64,000 bases of DNA, taken from NCBI GenBank assembly GCA_039707465.1, contig CM077645.1:164573503-164637502 (forward strand), given 5' to 3'. Below the pieces are notes generated by a model. It did not search any database. It was not told where the DNA came from and saw only the letters and a list, made by a program, of their open reading frames with translations. Numbering within the stretch: the first letter of the stretch is position 1; the number at the start of each line of letters is the position of its first letter. Origin of the DNA: Rhabdophis nuchalis. Lineage: Eukaryota; Chordata; Lepidosauria; Squamata; Natricidae. Below are positions 24,873 through 34,992 of this stretch, piece by piece. A program made the position numbers and the translations under genes.

Positions 24873-26256
24873 ATGTACCCAGGGTCCTTTTGAAAGCATG
24901 ACTGTGGTTTGAGCAACATAGCTCTTCCCTCATCTACCAGAGCTCTACACCCATTGCAGACCACTGTCTTGCAGTCTCTTTGTGAGGAGCAACAATGGAG
25001 CATTTCTGGGTAATTTCAAGTTCCCTTCTTGACATGTCTTAAGGGAGAGATGAATTCTGAAGAATCAATATACTTGCCAAGTCTTCACTTTGGTGCACTG
25101 ACTCTGCTTTTAGTCTTCAGTTTGCTATTTCTTTCTCAAAAGCCAGGTATATTTCCATTTCATGACCGAAATCATTTTAGAGGCAACTGGCTAGCTGCTT
25201 TGAGAAATAAAAATAAGTTTGTTTTAACGCACTAATGGACATGCGTAGTTTGAGAATAAGCATGTAATCACAAGCACTCTCCTTCAATCACAAAATACAA
25301 TTTTCTAACAACACCTTGAGATGATTTGATATTTTACAGCTCCAGTAACAACGTCTAGCTTCATTGTCACAAGAAAATAGAAAAAGCCCATTTATTTATT
25401 TATTGCGAAGGATGTATCTTCCCAACAGATTCTTTATTTTGTAGGCAATTCACTGCCGAAGCAAGCAGAAGCTGATATAAGATGCTCCAGCTGCAAGTAG
25501 ACGAAACTCTCCCATCTAGAAATTCTAGATCAGGTGGAGGAGTCTTCAGTCCTTGATGGGCTTCAGTAGACCTAGTGTAGGCTTCCCTCTGCCCTCTGAT
25601 CACTGATTGGATTTTGATCTTCCGTAGTCATTTGTCCTTTTAGAGACACTAAAATCTTGCTTGGTAAATATTTTATGTACTGTATGTGTATCAACCATGT
25701 CATAGAAGACCTAAAGTGGATCTTCCACAAAGTTATGAGCTTCCAAGAGAAGATGCCTTGCCAGATTAATTGCTTCTTTACCTTCCTTGATGGTGGGCAG
25801 AGGGGAGATGAGATGACGATATTGATCAGGCAACACAATGCACCTTTATATTGGGGTAGGGGATGAAAGCAGAAAGGTCTGAAATTAACCAAGTTGTAAC
25901 AAGTAGGGAACCATTTCCCCCAAGTGGGAGAAAAGCATGTTGATGAAGTTGAGTAGTCATCAAAGATTCTTGACAATGGCAGTGCTCATGGCTACATTTT
26001 GCTTTCTCATTTCCTGGGAAACTTTGCAAAGCAAACATCAAATGAACTTTCAGTGTCAGAAAGGGCCAGGTGGTGATCAATATGAATAAGATTTGGCAGC
26101 ATATCAAGTTTTGAAGGTCTTTTTCACACTTAACGCAACTCAAACCGGCAAAGGCTCTCCCCTAGGATTGACTGACTTTAATACAACTTGATTGCTATAT
26201 ATTTAATTGGAGCTTTAATTAGCATTTTCTTTTCATTGCTCTTTCTTTCACTTCAG
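24873..26256. other. Non-coding, no feature recognised
   Basis: The stretch 25390-26130 has moderate GC and short frames on both strands, and may be an old retroelement, but I recognise no domain. Confidence 0.35.
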
Positions 26257-26296
26257 AGGATGTCTTTCGAGGGGGAACTACGACAACATTATACAG
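26257..26296 (+). CDS. Possible 40-nt internal exon (very tentative)
   Basis: A strong acceptor (ctctttctttcacttcag, ending 26256) precedes 40 nt that translate in one frame as DVFRGGTTTTLY and are followed by cag|gtttgt, a passable donor at 26297. The segment is unusually GC-rich and codon-like for this neighbourhood. I do not recognise the peptide, and the frame also stays open past the donor, so the splice site is not required. It may be chance. Confidence 0.15.
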
Positions 26297-28022
26297 GTTT
26301 GTTTCTCACAGTTCATTGAATCTCCTCCCACTGACATGTATATTGTGCCATAGAAAAATAACGATGGCAGTTATGGGCTATGAACTAAAACATAAACTGT
26401 ACAGCTCACTCAGCTGACCTGCAGTTTGATACCAAGTCCTTGTATACAAGGGCATTTGCTTTACACAATTATGCAAAATAAGCAAACAGTGCCAAGCACA
26501 AAGATTTAAAGTCACAGATTTTTGCCATGAAGTGCTCCTGCCAAATTTTTCTCTAAAACAAGACCTCTTTAAAATGACATTTTTATGTGGAAGCAGAAGT
26601 GGATTCAGATTTATAATGCTACCCTGATGTCAAGGGTTTTCATTCTCTGATATTTGCATACTGGGCATAACTGGCTGGAAATAAACCCAGTATTTAAGCA
26701 GCTGCTCACATGTGCTTAAAACTCCTGTGCAAATGGGTATCCTGATTAGGCTTAGCCTTAATAGACTCAGTTCAATAAAGGGATGTCAAAGAGTGAAGTC
26801 CAAGAAATACAACATAAGCCAGGAGTTGGTGGAGGTGGGTTTGAGAGTCAATTTAATACAGCATATATAGATTTCAGCTACATAAGGAGGAAACAGGACA
26901 ATTTAAATTGAGACTTAATGCATTGCAAGAATTCTACAAAGGCAAGAGGGTGAGGACTTTAAAAATAGAGGGGAGAAGAGAGAAAAAAAGAGCTTCTTGT
27001 CCAATAATAGTATCAAGAGTCTTCCCACACCAAGGAGGCATAATCATACATGCTAAAGGATATCACCTTACCTGGGAATAAAGAATCAAGAAAGAAAAGA
27101 TTTAATTTCATGGAAGGAGAAAGAAATTTACAGTTGAGGAAAAATGGAAGGAAGGTGGGAGAGAAGGAGAGACCATAAACAAATCAGCTTTTCCTAATGG
27201 GGCTAGGGTTCCCCCTCCCCCTGTATTGTTGGTCTGAATATAATAGAAGACATATCAGCTTCTTTGATAAGGTAAGAAAGGGAAAGAGAAAGAAGGACTG
27301 ACTACACTGAGTAGATCATTTTTACCCTTTCATAGGGAACTTAGCAAATTAAAAATATCAAAGTCAACAATAGGAATCCTAGAAAAGCATTACCAAGGTG
27401 TCAAATAGAAAGAATAGGCAAAACAAGCATTTTCTTCCTGCTTCCTAGGGCGAGGGGCCAGGAAAGAAAAAGGAGCCATGACAACCTTCAGCACAGAGCT
27501 AATTTAACAACTCAGTAGTACTTTTCTGAACCAAAACATTTTATTGAAATTACTGGATCTGGCAAGGATATGAAAAAAAATCTATACATTGGAATTATTC
27601 TCAAAGTATAGAATTATGGATACATACACACACACATATACACCTATACTTCTATATCCATGCATAATTCTACACACATACAAACAGAAGCACATACAGA
27701 GATATAACCTATCCTTCCCTTTTTATCTTAAACAGGATAGCTCAAATCAGTATAAACTTTATGAGCTGACTACTTTGATGGCTCTCTCCTTGGGCAATGA
27801 CAGCAATTATACAAGTGTTAACAAGGAAGGGGATGCATTAAGGGAGCTCATCAGGGAAAATGCTTACAGAAGGTCATACCTTGCCTGACTTTTAATAATA
27901 AAGACGCTTTCTCTACACTTTTCACAAACCAATACCTGTTCAGCTGTAGACTATCTCTAACAAAAGGGGAGAGTGCTCCAAGCAATTCTCCTTTGAATTT
28001 GGATAAAAATCTGGGGGGAATT
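26297..28022. other. Non-coding, no feature recognised
   Basis: Purine-rich blocks (26950-27320) and AT-rich sequence; no supported exon or repeat family. Confidence 0.4.
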
Positions 28023-28285
28023 CAGTATTGGGTTCCGGTTCACAGCACACACATGCATCTTACCACCTCTGCCAGCCTCTGCGATGCTCCAGCTGCTCAG
28101 CAGACTGTCGCACAGGTGCTGTACACACCATGCGCATACACGGAAGCGCAGAAGCCTTAAAAGACCGGTAAGACGCTCGGGTGGGCAGGTGGGACCTCCG
28201 GAGCACCGTACTGGAATGGAATCCAGTGCTCTGGGCAGACTGTGGTATGCCTGTACTGGGGCATAGCACCTGCAACCCACCCCTG
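28023..28285. mobile_element. hAT-type MITE with perfect 8-bp TSD
   Basis: It begins cagtattgggttccggttc and ends gcaacccacccctg, an inverted repeat. It is flanked by ggggaatt at 28015-28022 and 28286-28293. The body is GC-rich with several CpG dinucleotides, and has no transposase. Confidence 0.9.
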
Positions 28286-28965
28286 GGGGAATTATATTAT
28301 AATACCCAGCAGTACAACAATATAGAATAGAATAGAATAGAATAGAATAGAATAGAATAGAATAACAGTTGGAAGGGACCTTTGAGGTCTTCTAGTCCAA
28401 CCCTCTGCCTAGACAGGGAACCCTATACCATTTCCGAGAAATGGTTATCTAACTTCTTAAAAACTTCCAGTGTTGGAGCATTCACAACTTCTGGAGGCAA
28501 GCTGTTCCACTGATTAATTGTTCTAACTGTCAGGAAATTTCTCCTCAGTTCTAAGTTCCACCCATTGCTTCTTGTTTTACCCTCAGGTGCTTTGAGAATA
28601 GTTTGAGTCCCTCTTCTTTGTGGCAGCCCCTGAGATATTGGAACACTGCTATCATGTCTCCTCTAGTTCTTCTTTTCATTAAACTAGACATACCCAGTTC
28701 TTGCAACCGTTCTTCATATGTTTTAGCCTCCAGTCCCCTAATCATCTTTATTGCTCTTCTCTGCACTCTTTCCAGGGTCTCCACATCTTTTTTACATTTT
28801 GGTGACCAAAACTGAATGCAGTATTCCAAGTGTGGCCTTACCAAGGCTTTATAAAGTGGTATTAACAGTTCACATGATCTTGATTCTATCCCTCTATTTA
28901 TGCAGCCTAGAACTGTGTTGGCTTTTTTGGCAGCTGCTGCACACTGCTGGCTCATATTTAGGGGG

Positions 28966-31452
28966 TTTTTAGTATCTAAATTATTGGTTCTTTTAGGGGG
29001 TACCAGGGAGGGGGGTGGGATTAGACAGGCAGAGACAGAGGGTATTAAGGAAAGAAAGGGCCGGACCAGCAGTCGGCGGAGGGAAGCGGAAGGATCCGGT
29101 AGGAGGGGGGAAACACGAGTCGTTCCGGTAGAGGGCCTACCTATCCAGAGGATCGTGGGGAGAGGCAGGTCCGAGGGGAGACAAGTTCCATCCTCCCGGT
29201 TGGAGGCACGTAGCCGTTGGCTACAAATGGTCGTGTGCCATAACCCCCGCAGACTAGGTGGTCAGGGAGTACAGAGCCAGGGCCTGCGGCTGATGTTTTG
29301 CAACGCCAGGTCCGTTGTCAACAAAGCCCCCCTCATTAATGACCTTGTGTCAGAGGGGGGGGCGGACCTGGTTGGGATTGCGGAGACCTGGTTGGGCCAC
29401 GAGGGAGGACTCCCCCTCGTTGAAATGTGCCCACCAGGCTACCGCGCTTTTCATCAGCCCCAGGCCCTGGGTAGGGGCGGTGGGGTAGCGGTCACTGTGA
29501 AGGAAGGTCTTGAACCGAGGGAAACCATTGTGCCACAGACTACCGGTTGTGAGCCCCTCTGCGTGAAGTGGGGCCTAGGGAGGCAGTTGGGCTTGCTGGT
29601 TGTATACCTGGCTCCCCGCTATGTAGCAGCAGCCCTGCCCGAGCTCCTAGAGGTGATCGCTACGGTGGCAATTGAGACCCCCAGACTTTTAGTCATGGGG
29701 GATTTCAATCTGCCAACGGTGGGCGAATCATCCGAGGTAGCTCGGGAGTTCATGGCTTCCATGACGGCCATGGACCTGACCCAAGTAATTCAAGGCCCCA
29801 CCCACGAGGGTGGACACACACCGGACCTCATCTTTGTCTCAGGCCAATGGATGAGTGATCTGGGTATAGGGGATATAGTCATCACGCCCTTGTCATGGTC
29901 AGACCACTCACTTCTCCGGCTCGACTTTCCGACCGCTACTCCCCTCCGCGGGGAGGCGGAACCTGAGTTACCAATTTGGTTCCGCCCCAGGCGGCTGATG
30001 GACCCAGATGGGTTCCAGGCGGCGCTTGGGCCACTTCCTGTAACCCTGACCCGCGCCCCGATGGAGGACCTCGTGGCCGCATGGAATACTGCGACCACGG
30101 GAGCCTTGGATCGGGTCGCGCCCTTGCGGCCTCTCTTGCGGCGCCGAGCCACCCTGGCTCCTTGGTTTACCGAGGAGCTGAGGGGGATGAAATGCCACAA
30201 GAGATGCCTAGAGAGAAGATGGAGGTCTACCCGCTCTGAATCTGACCGGACACAGGTAAGAGCCCATTTACGGACTTACATTGTGGCGCTGAGAGTGGCC
30301 AAACGTCATCACTGTGCCACTCTCATAGCATCCGCAGATAACCGCCCTGCCGCCCTGTTTAGGGTGACCCGCTCCCTCCTTCAAGAGAGGGTGCGGGAAG
30401 CCCCCCTACAGGGCAGAGCAGAGGAATTTGTGTCTTATCTGCAGGAGAAAACCGCTCAGATACAGAATGAGTTAGCCCCCATTGCTGGCCCAGTGGAATG
30501 CCACGAGGCGGTTCTTGTTTGGGAGGAGTTTGACTCCGTTACTTCCGACGATATGGACAGGTTACGTGGGCGACTGCGAGCCACCACATGTTTATTGGAC
30601 CCGTGTCCCTCCTGGCTTGTACTGGCATCCTGGGAGGTGACACGAGGCTGGCTCCAAGAGGTTATCAACGCATCCTTGAGTGAGGGTTCCTTGCCTGCTT
30701 CCCTAAAAGAGGCTATGGTGAGGCCCCTCCTTAAGAAGCCCTCTTTGGATCCAGCTTTATTAAACAACTACCGTCCAGTCTCCAACCTTCCCTTTCTGGC
30801 GAAGGTTGTTGAGAGTGTGGTGGCACAACAGTTTCCCCGTCACCTGGAGGAAGTTGACTATCTAGACCCGCGCCAGTCTGGCTTTCGGCCCGGGCATAGC
30901 ACCGAGACAGCATTGGTCGCGTTGGTCGATGATCTCTGGAGGGCCAGAGATGGGGGTTGCTCCTCCATCCTGGTCCTATTAGACCTCTCGGCGGCTTTCG
31001 ATACCATCGACCATGGTATCCTATTGCATCGGCTGGGGGGGTTGGGGGTGGGAGGCACCGTTTTACGGTGGTTCTCCTCCTACCTCTCTGGCCGATCGCA
31101 ATTTGTGTTGGCAGGAGAGCAGAGGTCGACCTCGAGACCCCTCACATGTGGGGTGCCTCAGGGGTCGATCCTCTCGCCTCTCCTGTTCAACACATATATG
31201 AAGCCGCTGGGCGAGATCATCCGTGGTTTTGGGGTAGAGTATCATCTCTACGCTGATGATACTCAGCTGTATATATCTACCCCAAACCACCCCAACGATG
31301 CCGTAGCGGTGATGTGCCAGTGCCTGGAAGCCGTGCGGATCTGGATGGGAAGTAACGGACTCAGGCTCAACCCGACCAAGACCGAGTGGCTGTGGTTTCC
31401 GGATGCCCGATTCAACCAGATGATTCCATCTCTGACCATAGGGGGCGAATAG
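28966..31452 (+). CDS. L2-like APE/reverse transcriptase ORF, C-terminus missing
   Basis: The product would nick chromosomal DNA with its apurinic-type endonuclease and prime reverse transcription there. The frame is open from 28900, but the first ATG (28900) and the first ~22 codons lie in antisense CR1, so the true LINE start is downstream and uncertain. Counting from 28900, the endonuclease begins near residue 130 (CNARS) and has ETWLG, GDFN (~266), DLIF and SDH. The RT has RPLLKK (~603), NYRPVSNL, LDLSAAFDTID (~693-703), GVPQGS and YADD (~783). The frame stops at 31452, right after the WLWFPD/IGGE region. The copy at 54126-57092 continues for roughly 210 more residues, so the C-terminal domain was lost, probably by an internal deletion. 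All visible catalytic motifs are retained. Confidence 0.8.
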   Translation, partial: FLVSKLLVLLGGTREGGGIRQAETEGIKERKGRTSSRRREAEGSGRRGETRVVPVEGLPIQRIVGRGRSEGRQVPSSRLEARSRWLQMVVCHNPRRLGGQGVQSQGLRLMFCNARSVVNKAPLINDLVSEGGADLVGIAETWLGHEGGLPLVEMCPPGYRAFHQPQALGRGGGVAVTVKEGLEPRETIVPQTTGCEPLCVKWGLGRQLGLLVVYLAPRYVAAALPELLEVIATVAIETPRLLVMGDFNLPTVGESSEVAREFMASMTAMDLTQVIQGPTHEGGHTPDLIFVSGQWMSDLGIGDIVITPLSWSDHSLLRLDFPTATPLRGEAEPELPIWFRPRRLMDPDGFQAALGPLPVTLTRAPMEDLVAAWNTATTGALDRVAPLRPLLRRRATLAPWFTEELRGMKCHKRCLERRWRSTRSESDRTQVRAHLRTYIVALRVAKRHHCATLIASADNRPAALFRVTRSLLQERVREAPLQGRAEEFVSYLQEKTAQIQNELAPIAGPVECHEAVLVWEEFDSVTSDDMDRLRGRLRATTCLLDPCPSWLVLASWEVTRGWLQEVINASLSEGSLPASLKEAMVRPLLKKPSLDPALLNNYRPVSNLPFLAKVVESVVAQQFPRHLEEVDYLDPRQSGFRPGHSTETALVALVDDLWRARDGGCSSILVLLDLSAAFDTIDHGILLHRLGGLGVGGTVLRWFSSYLSGRSQFVLAGEQRSTSRPLTCGVPQGSILSPLLFNTYMKPLGEIIRGFGVEYHLYADDTQLYISTPNHPNDAVAVMCQCLEAVRIWMGSNGLRLNPTKTEWLWFPDARFNQMIPSLTIGGE

Positions 31453-31593
31453 TCTCTGTTAAGATTAAGGGAGTTTATGAGGGACATATGTTTAATCTAT
31501 TTTTAACTTAGTTATTTAGTTATTTATTTATTTATATTTAAGGTTTTAATTCTGTATCTGTTTGGTTTTAGTTGCTTTTAATACCCTGTGCCC

Positions 31594-31628
31594 CGCCTCG
31601 AGTCCCCTCGGGGAGAGAGAGCGGGATA
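31594..31628 (+). other. 3'-terminal hairpin of the L2-like LINE
   Basis: CCGCCTC pairs with the downstream GAG-GCGG part of gagagagcgg around a 'gtccc...gggga' inner stem. Equivalent hairpins end every L2-like copy in the window, and the stem changes on both sides between subfamilies. It is the likely recognition structure for target-primed reverse transcription; this role is inferred from the family. Confidence 0.65.
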
Positions 31629-31636
31629 TAAATAAA

Positions 31637-31767
<131 letters not shown>

Positions 31768-31868
31768 ATGGTTGTCCACTAGGATTCCAAGATCCCTTTC
31801 ACAGTTACTGCTATTGAACAAGGTACCACCTATACTGTACCTGTGCATTTTGTTTTTCTTGCCTGTCT

Positions 31869-32218
31869 TCTTGCCTATAATTCACAATATCAGAGACAGG
31901 CCTTTGGTACAATACATGCTGTTTCTTCATAGTGTTATTTCCAATGTCTCTGAAAAGTTCTATGCCAAATGATATACAGAAAATCCCTGAGTTTCCAACC
32001 AATTCTCAACAATTGATTTGTGGCACTATTTCTGCCTCCAGCTGATTACTAAAGTCACTTACATTGCTCCATCTTGCTAATACCAACTCTATGTCTGATG
32101 TCTTCTTCAATATATCCATGATCCCCAAAGGTTCACTCAAAATCAGTCACTCTAAAGGCACAGACTGTCACTGTCCTTGCCCCTGCTGCCACCAAACATG
32201 GCCAACAGTCTCAATATA
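31869..32218. other. Non-coding, possible old repeat
   Basis: Sequence between the CR1 remnant and the TCTG array. I recognise nothing definite. Confidence 0.35.
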
Positions 32219-32311
<93 letters not shown>

Positions 32312-32312
32312 G
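32219..32312. repeat. Compound (TGTC)n(TATC)n tetranucleotide array
   Basis: About 13 copies of TGTC followed by about 10 of TATC, ending at the Penelope-like fragment. Confidence 0.98.
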
Positions 32313-32753
32313 CTGGTCTTGTTGTATTCGGGTCTTTTCCTGTGTAAGATTGAGATTGTCTTGGCAAGATTTCGGCGAGGTCTCACTCTCCATTTCTCGA
32401 TGTCTGGTAGCCTACCAGCACTAGCCAAACCAGCACTAGCCAACAGATGAGCCCCACCCACCACCCAGGTCATTACAATACGAATGAACAAAGTACACAC
32501 AGATAACACCAATCAGCATCAATCTATCAATCATGATACAACTACACAATCAATCAACCCACTCACAGCAACAAAGCCAGCACTTCATCCCCCCCCACCC
32601 CCATGATTTATGGAAAGATGGCAGCTCCAGAGCCACAGCTTGAAGATGGCGAGTGAGACCTCGCCAAAACGTTGCCAAGACAATCTCAATCTTACACAGG
32701 AAAAGACCCAAATACAACAAGACCAGCATACCTATACCCGTGAAAATCTACAA

Positions 32754-32756
<3 letters not shown>
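32313..32756. mobile_element. Penelope-like terminal sequences in inverted arrangement
   Basis: Arm one (about 32313-32395) is the reverse complement of arm two (about 32646-32730). Both share the phrase 'gagtgagacctcgcc', the phrase 'gccaagacaatctcaatctt' and the phrase 'acacaggaaaagaccc'. About 250 bp separate them and include the 'agcaacaaagccagca' block shared with 3060-3420. In arm two, 'ttgaagatggcgagtgagac' with ctcgcc and 'aaaacgtt' looks like a decayed hammerhead core (CTGAAGA, stem, GAAACGTC). Penelope-like elements are known for such ribozymes; the assignment is inferred. No coding sequence. Confidence 0.5.
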
Positions 32757-32792
<36 letters not shown>

Positions 32793-32802
32793 TGTGTGTG
32801 TA
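32757..32802. repeat. (TG)n dinucleotide array
   Basis: About 22 TG units with one interruption. Confidence 0.97.
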
Positions 32803-32804
32803 GT

Positions 32805-32925
32805 GGCAGTTACAACTGCCTCACATGTAAAACAGTCCTGGTTCGAATCCCAGTAAGGATATGGCTAGCTGATCAGAGCTAAATAGCTTGAAATAGATCT
32901 ATACTAGTCTCCCTTATTTAATTAT
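32805..32925 (+). mobile_element. tRNA-derived SINE fragment
   Basis: A B-box-like 'ctggttcgaatcccag' at about 32836-32852 is followed by 'atatggctagctgatcagagc' and 'tctatactagtctccctta', consistent with a SINE head and body. It cannot fold as an intact tRNA gene, so I do not call a tRNA. Confidence 0.5.
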
Positions 32926-33004
32926 TTATCAGCACAAAAACATATCTCATATATATATATAAACCTTAGCACCATCCACACTCATTGAAAGGTATGTTGG
33001 CCCA

Positions 33005-33215
33005 ATGGAGGAGCTGTGGTGGTATTGCAGGCTAATTCAGGTCACTGCCAGGCGTTCGATCCTCATGGGCTCAATGTTGACTCAGCCTTCCATCCTTCCA
33101 AGGTTGGACTCAGATTGTTGGGGGTAATAGACTGACTCTGCAAACTGCTTGGAGACAGCTGTAACACACTATAGAGTGGTATATAAGTCTAAGTGTTATT
33201 GGTAGTGCTATTGCA
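33005..33215 (+). mobile_element. tRNA-derived SINE (MIR-like layout)
   Basis: A B-box-like 'ggcgttcgatcctcatggg', then 'atgttgactcagccttcc', 'atccttccaaggttgg', 'ctgcaaactgcttggagac', and the end 'ggtatataagtctaagtgtt'. Same family as 13234-13482. Confidence 0.75.
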
Positions 33216-33239
33216 TCTCCCTGCCAACTCTTTATATAA

Positions 33240-33510
33240 TTCACTTTCTTGTTCTAGTTTTTCACTTTTCAGCTTTAACTTGCAATAATGCAGTCTATTT
33301 CTTTCCAGACATAGCTACCTTGGTCTTTGATGCATTAATTTTCAGTTTGTATTCCTCTTTTTCTCACAACATTTGCTGCCAATTATTTACATTCTTAGCC
33401 AACAATAATGCATTGTCTGCATACAAAACTATACTCATATTTATATCTTTGACTAACACATCTCTAACATTATCCCACACTTTTGTCCATAAATAAGTTG
33501 TAAAAGAAAG
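33240..33510 (-). pseudogene. Decayed LINE reverse transcriptase fragment
   Basis: The minus strand reads WTKVWDNVRDVLVKD, then SIVLYADNALLLAKNVNNW and, past a stop, YKLKINASKTKVAMSGK. This is the RT palm motif with the second catalytic Asp changed (YADN for YADD) and the following KIN.SKTK segment. The clade is uncertain; it may belong with the fragment at 60716-61480. Confidence 0.6.
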
Positions 33511-34419
33511 AAAATATCATATACCCATCTTCCATATTAGTCACTGTTGAGCCATTTACTAATCACTCAATTCTGAGGCATGTCTAACTTCTGGATACTA
33601 TAACCATGATTTGTTCATCTTGAGAACCTCTCATCACTATTACATTCTTTTCTAGCAGTACCAGTGCCTCCTTGCCTACAATAGGGACCTATCAGTTTTG
33701 GCATATTTAATATCACAAGTAGAATAACACCATATTTTACTCCAAGCATGTTTAGGGCTGTCTAAGCAATCTAGGATTACTTTTGCATTTATTTAATGAT
33801 GAGGTGATGAAGAGATTTGTTTGAGTCTTTTGTACTTTGCTGTACTTTCATCTCTCCTGTATTCAGAAGCTTCTCTAGTTTCCAAGATTTCAATTAAATC
33901 CCAAAAGCAGACATCATGAGAGACTTCCCCTCTCTCATTTTTTATCGCAGAGCTGCTGTCATCCCTGATGGGGCCGTCCTGCCCTTAAGAAATTGTTGAG
34001 GAATTTCTATTTGTTATGGAAGAACTCAGAGAAATCATCCACCCAATTTCTTTCCCTACAGATTTTGAAAGGCCATTTGTGCTCAGCTATACATCATATA
34101 CCATCTCATCTTCATTGTCAGACATTGCAAAATGAATGTTCATTTATCACTAGCTCATATCATGCATGCAAATTATGTACAGGAATTATGCAAAGGAGTT
34201 GCAAATGAATTTACAACTAATGTACGGAGACTGAAAGCAAAAGAGAATCCTTTTGTCTTTAGAGTCATTTACTGCAGAATTAACTCAACACTTTTCCCTT
34301 CCCTCTTTTCCCTTTCATATTTAGTTAGTTTTCATAGAAATGTTTTGATCTACATTTGAAAAACACAGAATAATAGGTGTCACAATGGTCTCATTAGATT
34401 GGACTGCATCTAGATTATA
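33511..34419. other. Non-coding, no feature recognised
   Basis: AT-rich; no supported exon. It may include more decayed LINE sequence just left of the MITE. Confidence 0.35.
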
Positions 34420-34427
34420 CGATAGAG

Positions 34428-34562
34428 CAGGGCTCTCCAACCTTTATAACTTTAAGTCTGAAGGACTTCAGCTCCCAGAATTCTCCAGCCAGCAAAGCTG
34501 GCTGGAGAACTCTGAGAGCTGAAGTCCTTCAGACTTAAACTTGCAAAGGTTGGGGACCCCTG
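34428..34562. mobile_element. Palindromic hAT-type MITE with perfect 8-bp TSD
   Basis: The element is almost entirely inverted repeat: 'tctgaaggacttcagctccc' on the left arm answers 'gagctgaagtccttcagac' on the right, with 'agctggct' at the centre. Its ends are cagggctctccaacc and ggttggggacccctg. The flanks are cgatagag at 34420-34427 and 34563-34570. Confidence 0.95.
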
Positions 34563-34570
34563 CGATAGAG

Positions 34571-34992
34571 GATAGCTTTCTTGAAAGGGTAGCATCTGTA
34601 AAAGACCTTGGGGAAGTTGGAAAACTGTGATGAAAACAAACTTAAAAGAGGAAAGAGGGTAAAAAGAAGAAAAAGAAAAGGAGGCCAAATGTATGTAATA
34701 TGTACATGCTAGATATCCATCATTATTAACTATTTAATTTTTTTTTCCTAACTCCACATTAAAGAAAATAAATGATTCTTCTCTATTGTTAGAAAATATT
34801 GATGCCAAAAAGTAATCTACTGGGTCATTGTTCTTTTTTTATTCCTAGGTAAAATTGCCTTTTCAAAACATATGTTCTCGCCATGTGAGAATGGAATATC
34901 AGAATGGAAAAAGCTGATTCTACAAGAGATTCAGAGGCCACGAGACCAAGGGATTCAAAGTTTGTTATGATTCCTGATGTGTCAGCCCTTTA
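34571..34992. other. Non-coding, no feature recognised
   Basis: AT-rich and A-rich; nothing supported. Confidence 0.4.

Noticed and set aside
28900..28965. ATG at 28900 as the start of the L2-like polyprotein
   Set aside because: These codons are antisense CR1 sequence; the frame is open there by chance and the LINE begins downstream.
32836..32870. tRNA gene
   Set aside because: Only a B-box-like segment is present; no full cloverleaf can be drawn and the context is a SINE.
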